Notes: generated by a model not told the origin, from the letters alone. DNA of 64,000 bases from Pseudoalteromonas luteoviolacea NCIMB 1942 (GCF_001625595.1 NZ_AUXT01000183.1:81490-145489); one strand, 5' to 3'; counted from the stretch's first letter, positions 9,165 through 18,601 are shown. Made by a program: numbers and translations.

Positions 9165-9761
9165 ATGAAGCTATCAGAAAAAAAACGCCTGCAAATCATT
9201 CAAGCAGCTGAGCAGCTGTTTTCTGAAAATGGTGCACAGCAAACCAGTATGGATCTGGTCGCGCAAACCGCAGAAGTATCTAAGCGCACGGTGTATAACC
9301 ACTTTGATAGCAAAGAAGCACTTTTGTACGCTGTAATCGAAAACATGCTGACCCACGTTGAGCAAGGTAATACATTGGTTTATACGCCAGACAAGTGCAT
9401 TCGGTCACAGCTACTCGATATTGCGAAGGCTGAGGCACTATTGCTCTCGTCAGATCCCTTTCTGCGTATTGCCCGTGTTGCGTTTTTAGAGTTATTGCAA
9501 AACCCAGATATGGCCGCGCACCTAAATAATACTAAAGTTGGCTGTATGCGTTATTTGGAAGAGTTTCTTGTCGCTGCCAATTCATCTGACGCCATCAATG
9601 TGGAAGATGTTACTTTCGCTGCCAAACAGTTTGTGTTCCAACTGAAGTCATTTATTTTCTACCCGCGCCTTTACGGCTTCGCTTTAGAGCCCTATATGGA
9701 TCAAGAGTTTGTGATAAACCAAACTGTCGAAACATTTTTAGCCCGCTATCAAGTCAGTTAA
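9165..9761 (+). CDS. TetR/AcrR family transcriptional regulator
   Basis: The 198 residues show an N-terminal helix-turn-helix (IIQAAEQLFSENGAQQTSMDLVAQTAEVSKRTVYNHFDSKEALLYAVIENM) followed by a divergent ligand domain, the usual size for the family. It is divergent from the metallo-beta-lactamase-fold lipoprotein gene, with paired operator-like palindromes in the gap, so it probably controls both genes. The inducer is not evident. The trmK-like gene follows after 11 bp and may be co-transcribed. Confidence 0.92.
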   Translation: MKLSEKKRLQIIQAAEQLFSENGAQQTSMDLVAQTAEVSKRTVYNHFDSKEALLYAVIENMLTHVEQGNTLVYTPDKCIRSQLLDIAKAEALLLSSDPFLRIARVAFLELLQNPDMAAHLNNTKVGCMRYLEEFLVAANSSDAINVEDVTFAAKQFVFQLKSFIFYPRLYGFALEPYMDQEFVINQTVETFLARYQVS

Positions 9762-9772
9762 AAAGGTGTTCA

Positions 9773-10456
9773 ATGAAATTGGGAAAGCGCCTGTCGCAAA
9801 TTAGCGATTTAGTGAACAATGACTACGCACACATTTGGGATTGCTGTTGCGATCACGGTCTACTTGGGGCGAGTTTATTAGATAAAGATCTGAACGCAAA
9901 AGTCCACTTTGTCGACATAGTACCGCACCTGATTAATGAATTAGGCGAAAAGCTCACACAGTTCTATGCCCATAAAAAGGCTCAATGGCAAACATATTGC
10001 CAAGACGTCGCGACTTTACCTTTATCACAATATTCGGGCAAGCATTTGGTGATTATTGCTGGCGTTGGCGGTGATTTGTGTAGCGCTTTTGTACAAAATA
10101 TTATGCGTCAAAACCCAAATCTAAGTATCGACTTTATTCTTTGCCCAGTCCATCACTTATATACACTGCGCCAAACGTTACAATCGCTGGAACTGACCTT
10201 AAAAAATGAACTATTAGTAAATGAAAAAAAACGCAGCTATGAACTCATTCATGTTTCGACTAATAAAATCAATAGTGGCTCCGTTCATGCCGTTGGTGAG
10301 CGTATTTGGCGTTATAAAGATAAACAAGAATATGAGATAGCCAGGCACTATTTGAATAAAACAATAAGCCACTATCAACGTATTAACCAAGGTAGTGACG
10401 ATGTGTCAGATATTATATCTGCCTATAAAAGTGTTCAATTAAAGTCTGTTGAGTGA
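9773..10456 (+). CDS. trmK: tRNA (adenine-22-N1)-methyltransferase, TrmK family
   Basis: The 227-residue protein begins like TrmK: LGKRLSQISDLV, then the SAM motif WDCCCDHGLLGASLL (in place of DIGTDHAYLP) and IIAGVGGDLCSAFV (for the usual IAGMGG). TrmK adds N1-methyl to A22 of tRNA using S-adenosylmethionine. The gammaproteobacterial branch is diverged from the Bacillus enzyme, so substrate identity is less sure than family. It lies 11 bp after the tetR gene on the same strand. Confidence 0.75.
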   Translation: MKLGKRLSQISDLVNNDYAHIWDCCCDHGLLGASLLDKDLNAKVHFVDIVPHLINELGEKLTQFYAHKKAQWQTYCQDVATLPLSQYSGKHLVIIAGVGGDLCSAFVQNIMRQNPNLSIDFILCPVHHLYTLRQTLQSLELTLKNELLVNEKKRSYELIHVSTNKINSGSVHAVGERIWRYKDKQEYEIARHYLNKTISHYQRINQGSDDVSDIISAYKSVQLKSVE

Positions 10457-10470
10457 ATGGTGATGAAAAC

Positions 10471-10983
10471 TTATGCGCTCACCTTCTTTAATGTATAAAT
10501 ATCTCGATATAATCCGTCAGGAAACAACATTCTGTCAGTTTTAGTGCCTCCCAGTCGCTCAACTAATTTGCGTGCAGCGTCATTTTCATCGTTCATATAA
10601 GTGCGCACTTGTACAAACTCGAGTTTGTCGTATGCATAATTAATAGCAGCAATAGACGCTTCTTTGGCATAACCTAAACCACGCGTTTGAGGAAGTAACC
10701 ACCATGTAAGTTCGGTGGGCCAATTATAGCCTTGCCAAAAACCACAAGTACCAATGTACTTACCAGTGGCTTTCTCTTGTACAACCCAAACTCCGAAACC
10801 ATGTAAATACCATGAGCCAAGATCTGCCTTTAACCTCGCAAGTACTTGCGCAGGCTCAATCGGCCCACCGTACATTTTTGATGCTTCACCATCAGTATAA
10901 AATTGTAAATAGGCGTCTAAACATGCTGTGCTGGGTGCCACTAAACGTAACCGTTCGGTTTCTATTGATGCTATTTGAATCAT
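10471..10983 (-). CDS. GNAT-family N-acetyltransferase (RimJ/RimL-like)
   Basis: 170 residues with the single GNAT domain: ETERLRLVAP at the N-terminus, GTCGFWQGYNWPTELTWWLLPQTRGLGYAKEASIAAINYAYD for motif A with the acetyl-CoA loop, and VRTYMNDENDAARKLVERLGG near the end. The family moves acetyl from acetyl-CoA to an amine, often a protein N-terminus or a small molecule. The acceptor is unknown. It converges on the trmK-like gene with a 14-bp gap. Confidence 0.88.
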   Translation of the reverse strand: MIQIASIETERLRLVAPSTACLDAYLQFYTDGEASKMYGGPIEPAQVLARLKADLGSWYLHGFGVWVVQEKATGKYIGTCGFWQGYNWPTELTWWLLPQTRGLGYAKEASIAAINYAYDKLEFVQVRTYMNDENDAARKLVERLGGTKTDRMLFPDGLYRDIYTLKKVSA

Positions 10984-11008
10984 GTAGTCCCCTGTTCATT
11001 TATTATTT

Positions 11009-11572
11009 TTAGGCTGCAAGCGTCACAGCCAATACTTTACCTAACTTACTAAATGAAAATGCAAAAATGAGATTAACAAACAAAACAAGGGTACTAAGTA
11101 ACACCCCAAGTACCAGTATTTACAATGTAAAAGACGAGTTACTATGGGTTAACTGCACGAGAAACACACTTAAGAACAATAGCGTTTTAGGATTCATTAA
11201 ATTATTTAGAAAGCCTTTTAACACTAACCCCCGACTAACATTCTCACCACCGTTGAGAACAGTCTTTGGAGTGTTTTTATTCACCCACCAAGACTCAAAC
11301 ATATTTACACCGAGCCATGCTAAGCACAAAGCACCGAGTAGCTTTATTGCCATCACTATTAGCGGAAGTTGTTGCATCAATTGCCCAAGCCCGAGCGCCA
11401 CAGCCAATGTCTGCACAATACTAGCAATAAAAATCCCTAATGCTAGGCGCGCCCCAGCCATAAACCCCTGCCCCTATGAATAAGCAGAAATTAGTACCAG
11501 AACAAGACCTGACGAAATAGCTAAAAGTACGCTCTTAATTATAAATAATGGCAGTATTGCAAACTCAGGCAT
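11009..11572 (-). pseudogene. LysE-family exporter broken by two in-frame stops
   Basis: A single frame starts at ATG 11572 (MPEFAILPLFIIKSVLLAISSGLVLVLISAYS) and meets TAG, then resumes GQGFMAGARLALGIFIASIV. It runs through the transmembrane core, meets TAA at 11120-11122, and continues ILVLGVLLSTLVLFVNLIFAFSFSKLGKVLAV to a stop at 11009. All segments fit a LysE/RhtB amino-acid exporter in order and frame, so the lesions are nonsense changes rather than indels. The intact family has about 200 residues; this frame is 187 codons. The central open stretch of 113 codons is unlikely to make a working protein. Confidence 0.8.
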
Positions 11573-11705
11573 AATTCATTCCTCGGTCTTTTATTTGCTA
11601 ATAAAACCGTCAATACTGCCACATGGATTATCTAATTAAAAAGCGTCTAAATTATTAATTTTAGCGTTTTATACTCCATTTAAAGACTATTTAAATTTCA
11701 TCTAT

Positions 11706-11735
11706 GAGCGTGTCAGGTACTTACTGATCACGCTC
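11706..11735 (-). terminator. Hairpin over the creD stop codon
   Basis: GAGCGTG (11706-11712) pairs with CACGCTC (11729-11735), with a short inner CAG/CTG pairing, spanning the last codons and stop of creD. There is no clear T tract after it, so a terminator role is only likely. Confidence 0.4.
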
Positions 11736-13043
11736 TTTATTTGGCTTGGTACTGCCATACCAATTGATTTTACGTGTAAGTATCATAACAAGTGACAAAA
11801 CGATAAAGCACATTAAGCTACCCATGAGCAGCGCATAATCTTCAGCGCCAAGCATGCCGTAAAGCAATGAGTACAGCATGATTAAGCCTGCAAAATAATA
11901 AACGCCCATCACACCACTTTTTAGGACACCACTCACATACCAGCCAAGCAACCCAGTCGCGGCAAATGATGAAATCACATATGCTAGCCCAAAGCCTAAA
12001 TGCTCACTTAGCGAAATAAGTAATAGATAGAATATCGCCAGTGCAAGTCCCACAAATCCATATTGTACTGGGTGAATAGGCTCGTCTCTTACCATTTCCA
12101 ATAAAAAGAAACTAGCAACCACGAGTAAAATGACCAACAATGCATAATTAACCGCTCGATGACTTTTTAAGTAATGATCGACAGGGTCAACTAGAGCTAC
12201 ACCCATAGTCCGCTCAGTTAAATCTCCACATTCACTGCGTAAAATACAACTTTCAAAAGTACTTTGCATATTGGTTGAAAAGTAACTTGCTTGCCAATTT
12301 GCACTAAACTCGTCGCCGTTAATATTTGAGGTTATTGGTAAATAAGTCCCAACAAAGCTCGGGTGCGGCCAGTCTGCGGTCATACTAACGCGAGTTTCCC
12401 TGCCCAGTGGCGAGATAGCTAACTTTTCCATCCCTTGCAAATGTATATCTGCCGAAAATGACAGCTCTGATGATGCAAATAAGTGAGCGCTCTCAAGTGG
12501 GGCGTGCACCCCCTCTTTTAACCTTTTGACTCCTGTTCCAGGCAAGATTTTAGCGTCTTCACCCGCAACTTTAACCACCGAGTCTAACCCAATGCCTCGA
12601 ATATCTGAGATCCCAAAAACAAGGCTTACCGATGTTACACGCTGATCTTTTAATATATGAAGGTCAGAGGTTTTGAATACACCTGAAATAGTGTTATTTG
12701 AACGATACAAGGTCGCTTTATAAATACTGCGAAATTTTTCGAACGTATCAAGCGCACTGTGGATATTGAGCTTTTCAGGCAACAAAAAAGTATTTTCCTT
12801 AATAACGCTCACCGTGCTCTGTCGCTCTATGTCTCGTTCATATTCTACGTAAATGAACGGGCCGACAAGGCGCTGTTGTGCACTGCTACTTTTTGCAATT
12901 TCTTGCTGCACTTGCTTTTGCATGTTACTGCGTTCAGATATCAGCTCTTCTATCATGATCATTGGGATCATTAATAAGATAATTAGCCCTATTAGCATGC
13001 CAAACTTGACACCAATTTTTTCTTTATTTTGATTGTTCATCAT
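11721..13043 (-). CDS. creD: CreD inner-membrane protein
   Basis: A 440-residue CreD-family protein. One N-terminal transmembrane segment precedes a large periplasmic domain (with FIYVEYERD and a TSNINGDEFSANWQASYF-like region), and a C-terminal bundle of about five transmembrane segments follows (LVDPVDHYLKSHRAVNYALL onward), as in E. coli CreD. CreD is the main output of the CreBC system and affects envelope stability and beta-lactam tolerance. Its promoter region carries three 11-bp-phased direct repeats that are plausible CreB sites. It follows creC with a 68-bp gap. Confidence 0.92.
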   Translation of the reverse strand: MMNNQNKEKIGVKFGMLIGLIILLMIPMIMIEELISERSNMQKQVQQEIAKSSSAQQRLVGPFIYVEYERDIERQSTVSVIKENTFLLPEKLNIHSALDTFEKFRSIYKATLYRSNNTISGVFKTSDLHILKDQRVTSVSLVFGISDIRGIGLDSVVKVAGEDAKILPGTGVKRLKEGVHAPLESAHLFASSELSFSADIHLQGMEKLAISPLGRETRVSMTADWPHPSFVGTYLPITSNINGDEFSANWQASYFSTNMQSTFESCILRSECGDLTERTMGVALVDPVDHYLKSHRAVNYALLVILLVVASFFLLEMVRDEPIHPVQYGFVGLALAIFYLLLISLSEHLGFGLAYVISSFAATGLLGWYVSGVLKSGVMGVYYFAGLIMLYSLLYGMLGAEDYALLMGSLMCFIVLSLVMILTRKINWYGSTKPNKERDQ

Positions 13044-13056
13044 TCACTCCTTAGGT

Positions 13057-13119
13057 TTGCCCAAACTTTAGCAAGGCAGCTTGGGCAATCTATGGAGCTT
13101 ATATGGAGAGTTTATGGAG
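13057..13119 (-). promoter_or_regulatory. Candidate CreB binding repeats and inverted repeat before creD
   Basis: On the minus strand CTCCATA occurs three times with an exact 11-bp period (plus-strand copies at 13091-13097, 13102-13108 and 13113-13119). OmpR-family receivers bind direct half-sites of this spacing, and the E. coli cre tag TTCAC-N6-TTCAC has the same 11-bp period. Closer to creD, TTGCCCAA (13057-13064) and TTGGGCAA (13081-13088) form an 8-bp inverted repeat. The first repeat copy overlaps the creC stop. Confidence 0.5.
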
Positions 13120-14554
13120 ACTTGATGGCGAGCGACACTTCAACCCCTTGCTGGCAATTTTTTACCTTTAAATACCCAAAATGAAGCTTTGCAACTTGTT
13201 CAACGAAATTAAGTCCAAGGCCCGTACTTTTATTTCCCGCAGCCCGCGGTAATGAATAAAACCGCTCAGTTAGACGAGACAAGGCATAATCGGGGATTAA
13301 CGGACCATCGTTATATATTTTAAAACAAACATGTGTTTGCAACTGCTCAACAGATACTTGGATTTTTCCATCTTCACATACAAAGTCCAACGCATTTTCA
13401 AATATATTGAACAGCGCTTGGCGAAGCAAAAACTCATCACCGTTAATCATAATATTTGACTCAGATTTGAGGGCGTAATCAATCGACTTGTGCTCTATTT
13501 TCACACTCATCGCTGTAACCACATAATCGACCAATTCCTGACTTTGCATTGATTTCGGTTTTTCAAGCTCTGGCAACTTTTCTAATCGCGTAAGCTCTAA
13601 AAGTTTATCGATAAGTAACTGCATGCGCTGGGATTCGCGCTCTATATTAAACGCAAATTTTACTCTCTTTTGGTCATCTAGTGGCAATTGCAGTAACTCA
13701 CTCGCCCCTTTAATACCTGAAAGTGGACTCTTTAACTCGTGCGTTAGAGTTTCAACGTAAGTTTCAACATACTGTTTTCCATCCAGTTGCGAGCGCATAT
13801 TCGCCAATGCATCGCTTAATTGGCCATATTCATAAAATACTCTAAATACTGGCTTATTGGCCTTTTCACCTTGACCCATTTTATAGGCGTACAACGACAG
13901 CTTGCTAAGTGCAGAGTTAATTCGCCACGCGATGACCGCCCCAACGAGCAGTACCAACACACTCATCACCGCAAGCCAATTAAAAACGCGTTGTTGCGAA
14001 AGCTCAATGAATGGCTGTACTGATCGATTTGCCTTAGCAACCGTTAAACTGCCAATGGTCTTTTTATCGAAAATGACCGGTGCCGCCACATGCATAACGG
14101 TTGAAAGTGGATCACTAGGGTCAGTAGCTGTAGAGCGCGCGCCATATTCCCCCCGCAGCGTGAGGTAAACATCATTCCAACGCGAAAAGTCATTGCCGAT
14201 GTCTTGGTACCACGAGTCAGCTACCACTATACCATTGATATCAGTAACATAGATGCGATTCGACATCACAGTTTTATCAACTCCCCAAATTGCCGCGTCG
14301 ACACTTCGGTTACCAAACTGCTGTAAAAGCGTCGAAATTTGGCTAGTTTCCAATGTTCCGTTAGCCAGCTCTTCAGCCACCAGCACCGCTAATAAGTTAG
14401 CCATGTCGACCAAAGTTTCTTCTGTCGTTTGGCGTACTGTGGGTTTAATTTCTTTGATCAGTGTCGAGCTAACAAAGTAAGTCGTCATAATCACTATGAC
14501 AAAGTACAATAAAAACAATCGCAACCCGAGTGGGATCTTAGGCCAGCGGCTCAC
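13112..14554 (-). CDS. creC: CreC sensor histidine kinase
   Basis: 480 residues: a transmembrane segment (about 10-30), a periplasmic sensor domain, a second transmembrane segment (about 190-210), a HAMP-like linker, HisKA (TLTHELKSPLSGIKGASELL, phospho-accepting His) and HATPase (NIFENALDFV, STGLGLNFVEQVAKLH). It sits between creB and creD and its start is 3 bp from the creB stop, which supports the name. CreC phosphorylates CreB. The HATPase N, G1 and G2 boxes look intact. Confidence 0.93.
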   Translation of the reverse strand: MSRWPKIPLGLRLFLLYFVIVIMTTYFVSSTLIKEIKPTVRQTTEETLVDMANLLAVLVAEELANGTLETSQISTLLQQFGNRSVDAAIWGVDKTVMSNRIYVTDINGIVVADSWYQDIGNDFSRWNDVYLTLRGEYGARSTATDPSDPLSTVMHVAAPVIFDKKTIGSLTVAKANRSVQPFIELSQQRVFNWLAVMSVLVLLVGAVIAWRINSALSKLSLYAYKMGQGEKANKPVFRVFYEYGQLSDALANMRSQLDGKQYVETYVETLTHELKSPLSGIKGASELLQLPLDDQKRVKFAFNIERESQRMQLLIDKLLELTRLEKLPELEKPKSMQSQELVDYVVTAMSVKIEHKSIDYALKSESNIMINGDEFLLRQALFNIFENALDFVCEDGKIQVSVEQLQTHVCFKIYNDGPLIPDYALSRLTERFYSLPRAAGNKSTGLGLNFVEQVAKLHFGYLKVKNCQQGVEVSLAIKSP

Positions 14555-14557
14555 GCT

Positions 14558-15226
14558 CTATTCCTTTTCAAAATAGTAACCAAAACCCCGTTTGGTTTTT
14601 AAACATTCAGCAAACTCTACCTTTTGCAATTTATTGCGGATAGACTTTATGTGGGAGTCGACATTACGCTCATATGCTTCTTCACTTGGCATGCTAGAAA
14701 AGTCCATAAGCTGTTGACGGCTCAATACTCTGGGAGAAGATTTTAGCAAAGCATCTAACAACCTAAACTCTAATGCTGTCAGGCCCAGTGCAATGTTCCC
14801 TCTAAAATAGTCAAAGTTTTCGACGCGTAGAACATCTTGCCCTTGTTCACTAGTGGACTCAGCTTGTCGCCGTATCGATTTCAGTCGCAGCTTTACCCTT
14901 GCCAACAACTCTCTAGGACTAAATGGTTTAGTTACATAATCATCTGCGCCTATCTCAAGCCCCACCACCCTGTCTATTTCATCCGCTCGCGCGGTCAAAA
15001 ATATAATAGGAATGTCAGAAAAGCCTCTTATTTGCTTACACAACTCAAACCCATTGCCATCAGGTAACCCCACATCTAGTATTAGCAAATCCGCCGATTT
15101 TGTTTTTAAATGCGCCAACCCAGCGCCAGCGGTATTAAACCAGTGAGCTTTAAAGCCATCCATTTCCAGCACATGAATGAGGGTATCAGCAATGGCAGAC
15201 TCATCTTCTATGATGACAATATTCAC
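14558..15226 (-). CDS. creB: CreB response regulator (OmpR family)
   Basis: 222 residues with a receiver domain (IIEDESAIADTL, phospho-acceptor in LLILDVGLPDG, FLTARADEIDRV, DDYVTKPFSPREL) and a C-terminal winged helix (LTALEFRLLDALLKSSPRVLSRQQLMDF, ERNVDSHIKSIRNKL). It is the DNA-binding partner of CreC, first in the creBCD operon. Repeats in front of creD are likely targets. No matching repeats were seen upstream of creB. Confidence 0.93.
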   Translation of the reverse strand: MNIVIIEDESAIADTLIHVLEMDGFKAHWFNTAGAGLAHLKTKSADLLILDVGLPDGNGFELCKQIRGFSDIPIIFLTARADEIDRVVGLEIGADDYVTKPFSPRELLARVKLRLKSIRRQAESTSEQGQDVLRVENFDYFRGNIALGLTALEFRLLDALLKSSPRVLSRQQLMDFSSMPSEEAYERNVDSHIKSIRNKLQKVEFAECLKTKRGFGYYFEKE

Positions 15227-15383
15227 GTTATTTCCCCAAAATACAGACTGGCTTTATATATTTACGTTATTCAATTAAAGCCACAAATACCTATCTCAAT
15301 ACATCATAAGTATAAGTGATTGCCCATGCAGCCACTACAGATAAAAACTTAACATTATGAAATAGCTGGTTTTGTCATTAGCT

Positions 15384-15854
15384 TCATGGTGAGAACTTTA
15401 CAACCGTAACTTTTACATTGCTCTCAATGGACTCTAACGTATGTAACATGCATTCTAATGACCATTTTTCAGAGCGATTACCAGAGCCAGCACCGATTAA
15501 TGGCATTGCTAAGGTTTTAAAACTGTTCGCTTCTGCCAACTTGATTGCATTAATGACCGACTGCCTAACCGAATACTCAGTGGCATACCAGCATAAATTA
15601 ATACCCGCGACGTGAATAATTCCCTTAAAGTTCAATGTTCCCGCAGAGGTCAGCCGCGCCTCCCCTAACGGAATTGCACCATATTTTGCCACTTCTTTGA
15701 ATGGCTCAGTACCAGCTCGGCGCTTTATCGCCCCCGAGACTCCCTGAGGTAAGAGCAACCACCAAGGTATTATGTTGCGATTCCAGCTATTTACAATTAC
15801 ATCAACTTGTCGATCTAAAATATCACCATGTACGACAACGACATTTACGCCCAC
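15384..15854 (-). CDS. Macrodomain (ADP-ribose-binding) protein
   Basis: The 156-residue protein is a lone macrodomain: VVVVHGDILDRQVDVIVNSWNRN at the N-terminus, GVSGAIKRRAG for the first binding loop, and LAMPLIGAGSGNRSEKW for the phosphate-binding loop. Macrodomains bind or hydrolyse ADP-ribose groups. The usual VNAAN is VNSWN here, with an unusual IIPWWLLLPQ segment before the loop. Its start overlaps the end of the upstream LysE gene by 10 bp, so the two are probably translated together. Confidence 0.88.
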   Translation of the reverse strand: MGVNVVVVHGDILDRQVDVIVNSWNRNIIPWWLLLPQGVSGAIKRRAGTEPFKEVAKYGAIPLGEARLTSAGTLNFKGIIHVAGINLCWYATEYSVRQSVINAIKLAEANSFKTLAMPLIGAGSGNRSEKWSLECMLHTLESIESNVKVTVVKFSP

Positions 15855-16474
15855 AATTTTGCCACCTGTGGTTGTTCAATTACTTCTAACACTACTGGCA
15901 TAACAGATAACGCCAGCAGTATAGCCATCACATAATTAAACCGGATTCTATATTTATCTTTGGTTAACACCCGCTTTAAAGCTGAACCACACAGTAGCCA
16001 AGCGCCAACACAAGGGAATGCCGCAATAAAGAAAACCAAGACGATTATGAAGTTTTGCGTATAGTATCCATCCCCAATGCTCGTAAATGCAGCTATCGCG
16101 CCCGTTGCAACCACCCATGCTTTAGCATTGACCCACTGAAATAGCGCGCCATTCATAAAAGTAAGCGGCTTAGCTTTGTCTGTATCAATTGGTGCACTTG
16201 CAGATTTTGCAATAGCCCATGCCAGATATAGTAAATAGGCTACACCTACACATTTTATAATTAGGTGTAAACTTGGAAATGCCGTAAATACTTGCCCGAA
16301 GCCTAACCCTATTACTAACAACATCACACTGAAACCTGCACAAATACCCACTAACAAAGGCAAGGTCTTTTTAACGCCAAAGTTGAGTGCTGATGTCATC
16401 ACCATAATATTATTAGGTCCAGGGGTAATCGATGTTGAAATGGCAAATAAAATCACTGGCAGCATGTATTCCAT
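15845..16474 (-). CDS. LysE/RhtB family translocator
   Basis: About 209 residues with six hydrophobic segments and the family signature TSITPGPNNIMVMTSALNFGVKKTLP near the N-terminus. Such proteins export amino acids or homoserine lactones. The frame is open further up to 16585, but ATG 16474 has GGAG eight bases before it and starts exactly where the family starts (MEYMLPVILFA). It overlaps the macrodomain gene by 10 bp. The substrate is not predictable. Confidence 0.87.
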   Translation of the reverse strand: MEYMLPVILFAISTSITPGPNNIMVMTSALNFGVKKTLPLLVGICAGFSVMLLVIGLGFGQVFTAFPSLHLIIKCVGVAYLLYLAWAIAKSASAPIDTDKAKPLTFMNGALFQWVNAKAWVVATGAIAAFTSIGDGYYTQNFIIVLVFFIAAFPCVGAWLLCGSALKRVLTKDKYRIRFNYVMAILLALSVMPVVLEVIEQPQVAKLWA

Positions 16475-16763
16475 GTTTTTCTCCATTTCCTTTTTACAAT
16501 TGAATTGCCGAGTTTGGCGATACTTGCACTTTCTATCACCTAACCAATTTACACATATTTGGCCCATTGGCAAATAGCTTATCAATATCCATCTGATAGC
16601 AATAATTCTATAGGTTAAGCGAACTTCTGCATGATCCTAGCTTTTCATTTAAGGCTTTTGGACTAAAGTTATGCTGTATACCCTACTAAACGATGAAAAA
16701 TGTAGCATCTTAGGAAATCCTTAGCTGGCTCACAGCCACCGTATCTATGGGGAAAAGGACCAC

Positions 16764-18548
16764 ATGACTTACACCAAGTTACTTGTCGTTGACGATGATG
16801 TAATAGACAGAAAAACAATAATTAGAACCCTGTCTAAAGAGCAAAACCATTATGATATTGTCGAAGCAAACAATGCCGATGAAGCGTATGCTTACCTTGA
16901 TGAAATGCACTTTGATGTGATTCTAATGGACTACAATATGCCGCAAATTAACGGCGTTGAGGCTATTGTAAAGCTAAGGAGCCAACCGCAACTGAAACAC
17001 ACAGCCATTGTGATGATCAGTAACCTCTATAACGAAGCGCTGGTATTGGATTGTATCAATGCCGGGGCACAAGACTTTTTACTCAAGCAAGAAGTCACCA
17101 GTACACAATTAACGCGCTCCATATTGCAAGCGCGCAAGCGACATGAGCTAGAACAACAGCTTTATGAAAGCTACCATCAAGTGAAACAACTAGCAGAAAA
17201 AGATTCGTTAACCGGTCTGCACAACCGCTTTCACTTTGACGAAATGTTGAACCGTCTGTTGCTAGCAAGGCAGCGGCGACATCGCGAAATAGTTGCCGTG
17301 ATGATGCTGGACTTAGATAAGTTTAAGCACATCAATGACAACTTTGGTCATGAGGTTGGCGACCAGCTTTTGGTGGCAGTGGCCGGAAGAATAAAAGAAG
17401 TACTGAGAGAGAATGAGCTTCTCGCTAGGTTAGGGGGTGACGAGTTTGCTTTTGCTTGTGGTGAACTCACTTCTATCAGGCAAATTCAAGCAATTGCCAA
17501 ACGAGTCTTAAATACATTTCACGTCCCTTTTGAAATTGATGGCCATGCAATTCACTGCTCGGGTAGCATTGGGATTGCAGTAGCGCCCATTAATTCTGAG
17601 AATCGTAAAGAGCTCATGAAACTCGCAGATATTGCGATGTACCGGGCAAAAAATGGCATCAGCGACAAAGTTTGTATCTTTCAAGATAATATGCAAGAAG
17701 CCTTTTTACTCAAATATCAGATTGAGTCTGAGCTTAGGTTGGCAGCGCAAAATCAACACTTTGAACTCAACTATCAACCCATCATCGACAGCCAATACGA
17801 TACAATCAGTATGATTGAAGCGCTGATCCGATGGCCTCTGGCTAATACCACACAGTTACCAGAAGAGTTTATACCTATTGCTGAAGAAGCGGGCCTTATT
17901 CAAGCTATAGGGCAATGGGTGTTAGAAAGTGCTTTAGAGCAGTTTAGCCAGATGTTATGTGATGACCAATACCAGTTCAGACTGTCTGTTAATATCTCCC
18001 CTTGTCAGCTATGTGACAGCGATTTTGCCGACATGGTTGAGCAAACTCTTCGAGCTATCTCGGTACCACCTAATAAGCTTGTGCTAGATATTACTGAGGC
18101 TGCCCTGTTGCAAAATGATCAAGCTATTAATGATACGCTTCTCGCATTATCGGACATTGGCGTAGGCTTAGCATTGGATGATTTTGGCAGTGGCCTTTCT
18201 TCGATATCTCACCTGCTGCAACATCCGTTTGAAATAGTGAAAATCGACAGTTCAATTGTACAGCAAATCGCGCAACAAGAATCGAAACAGCACGATATGC
18301 TACAAGGCTTGTCATTTATGTTAAACAAGCTCGATATCAAGGTCGTTGGTGAAGGTGTTGAAACCACGCTGCAAGCAAAAGTATGCGATAGCATGGGGAT
18401 TTCCCTTCAACAAGGTTTTTTGTTTTATCAGCCGATGAGTGAAGACAAAGTCAAAAATATCTTAAAAGATGAGTGCAAAGCCAGCCGTCTATCTCTTGTC
18501 AATTGTGACGCAAAAACACATGCAGGCAGTAACAATGGAAAAAGCTAA
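16764..18548 (+). CDS. Receiver-GGDEF-EAL cyclic-di-GMP protein
   Basis: 594 residues: receiver (phospho-acceptor D56 in VILMDYNMP), linker helix, GGDEF domain with an intact GGDEF at 224-228, and EAL domain with EALIRW starting at 352. Later EAL motifs are kept (NISPCQL, TEAALL, DDFGSGLSS, KIDSSIV, GEGVE). It could make or break cyclic di-GMP under phosphorylation control; both active sites look intact. It faces the kinase/receiver block that ends 53 bp after its stop, and a close paralogue lies at the other end of that block, so it is a likely output of those kinases. Paired kinases are not proven. Confidence 0.93.
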   Translation: MTYTKLLVVDDDVIDRKTIIRTLSKEQNHYDIVEANNADEAYAYLDEMHFDVILMDYNMPQINGVEAIVKLRSQPQLKHTAIVMISNLYNEALVLDCINAGAQDFLLKQEVTSTQLTRSILQARKRHELEQQLYESYHQVKQLAEKDSLTGLHNRFHFDEMLNRLLLARQRRHREIVAVMMLDLDKFKHINDNFGHEVGDQLLVAVAGRIKEVLRENELLARLGGDEFAFACGELTSIRQIQAIAKRVLNTFHVPFEIDGHAIHCSGSIGIAVAPINSENRKELMKLADIAMYRAKNGISDKVCIFQDNMQEAFLLKYQIESELRLAAQNQHFELNYQPIIDSQYDTISMIEALIRWPLANTTQLPEEFIPIAEEAGLIQAIGQWVLESALEQFSQMLCDDQYQFRLSVNISPCQLCDSDFADMVEQTLRAISVPPNKLVLDITEAALLQNDQAINDTLLALSDIGVGLALDDFGSGLSSISHLLQHPFEIVKIDSSIVQQIAQQESKQHDMLQGLSFMLNKLDIKVVGEGVETTLQAKVCDSMGISLQQGFLFYQPMSEDKVKNILKDECKASRLSLVNCDAKTHAGSNNGKS

Positions 18549-18601
18549 AGCAGAATCCAGCAAGCGCGTAACTCACTGCATAACGTAACTATTAGCTTTT
18601 G

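Noticed and set aside
11067..11483. 138-codon plus-strand frame
   Set aside because: It lies antisense to the LysE pseudogene, has no family pattern and is Ser/Thr/Pro-rich in the way antisense readings of membrane proteins are.
16586..16763. Possible cyclic-di-GMP riboswitch before the receiver-GGDEF-EAL gene
   Set aside because: I looked for the conserved GEMM core segments and did not find them; only a short GGCT/AGCC pairing is present.
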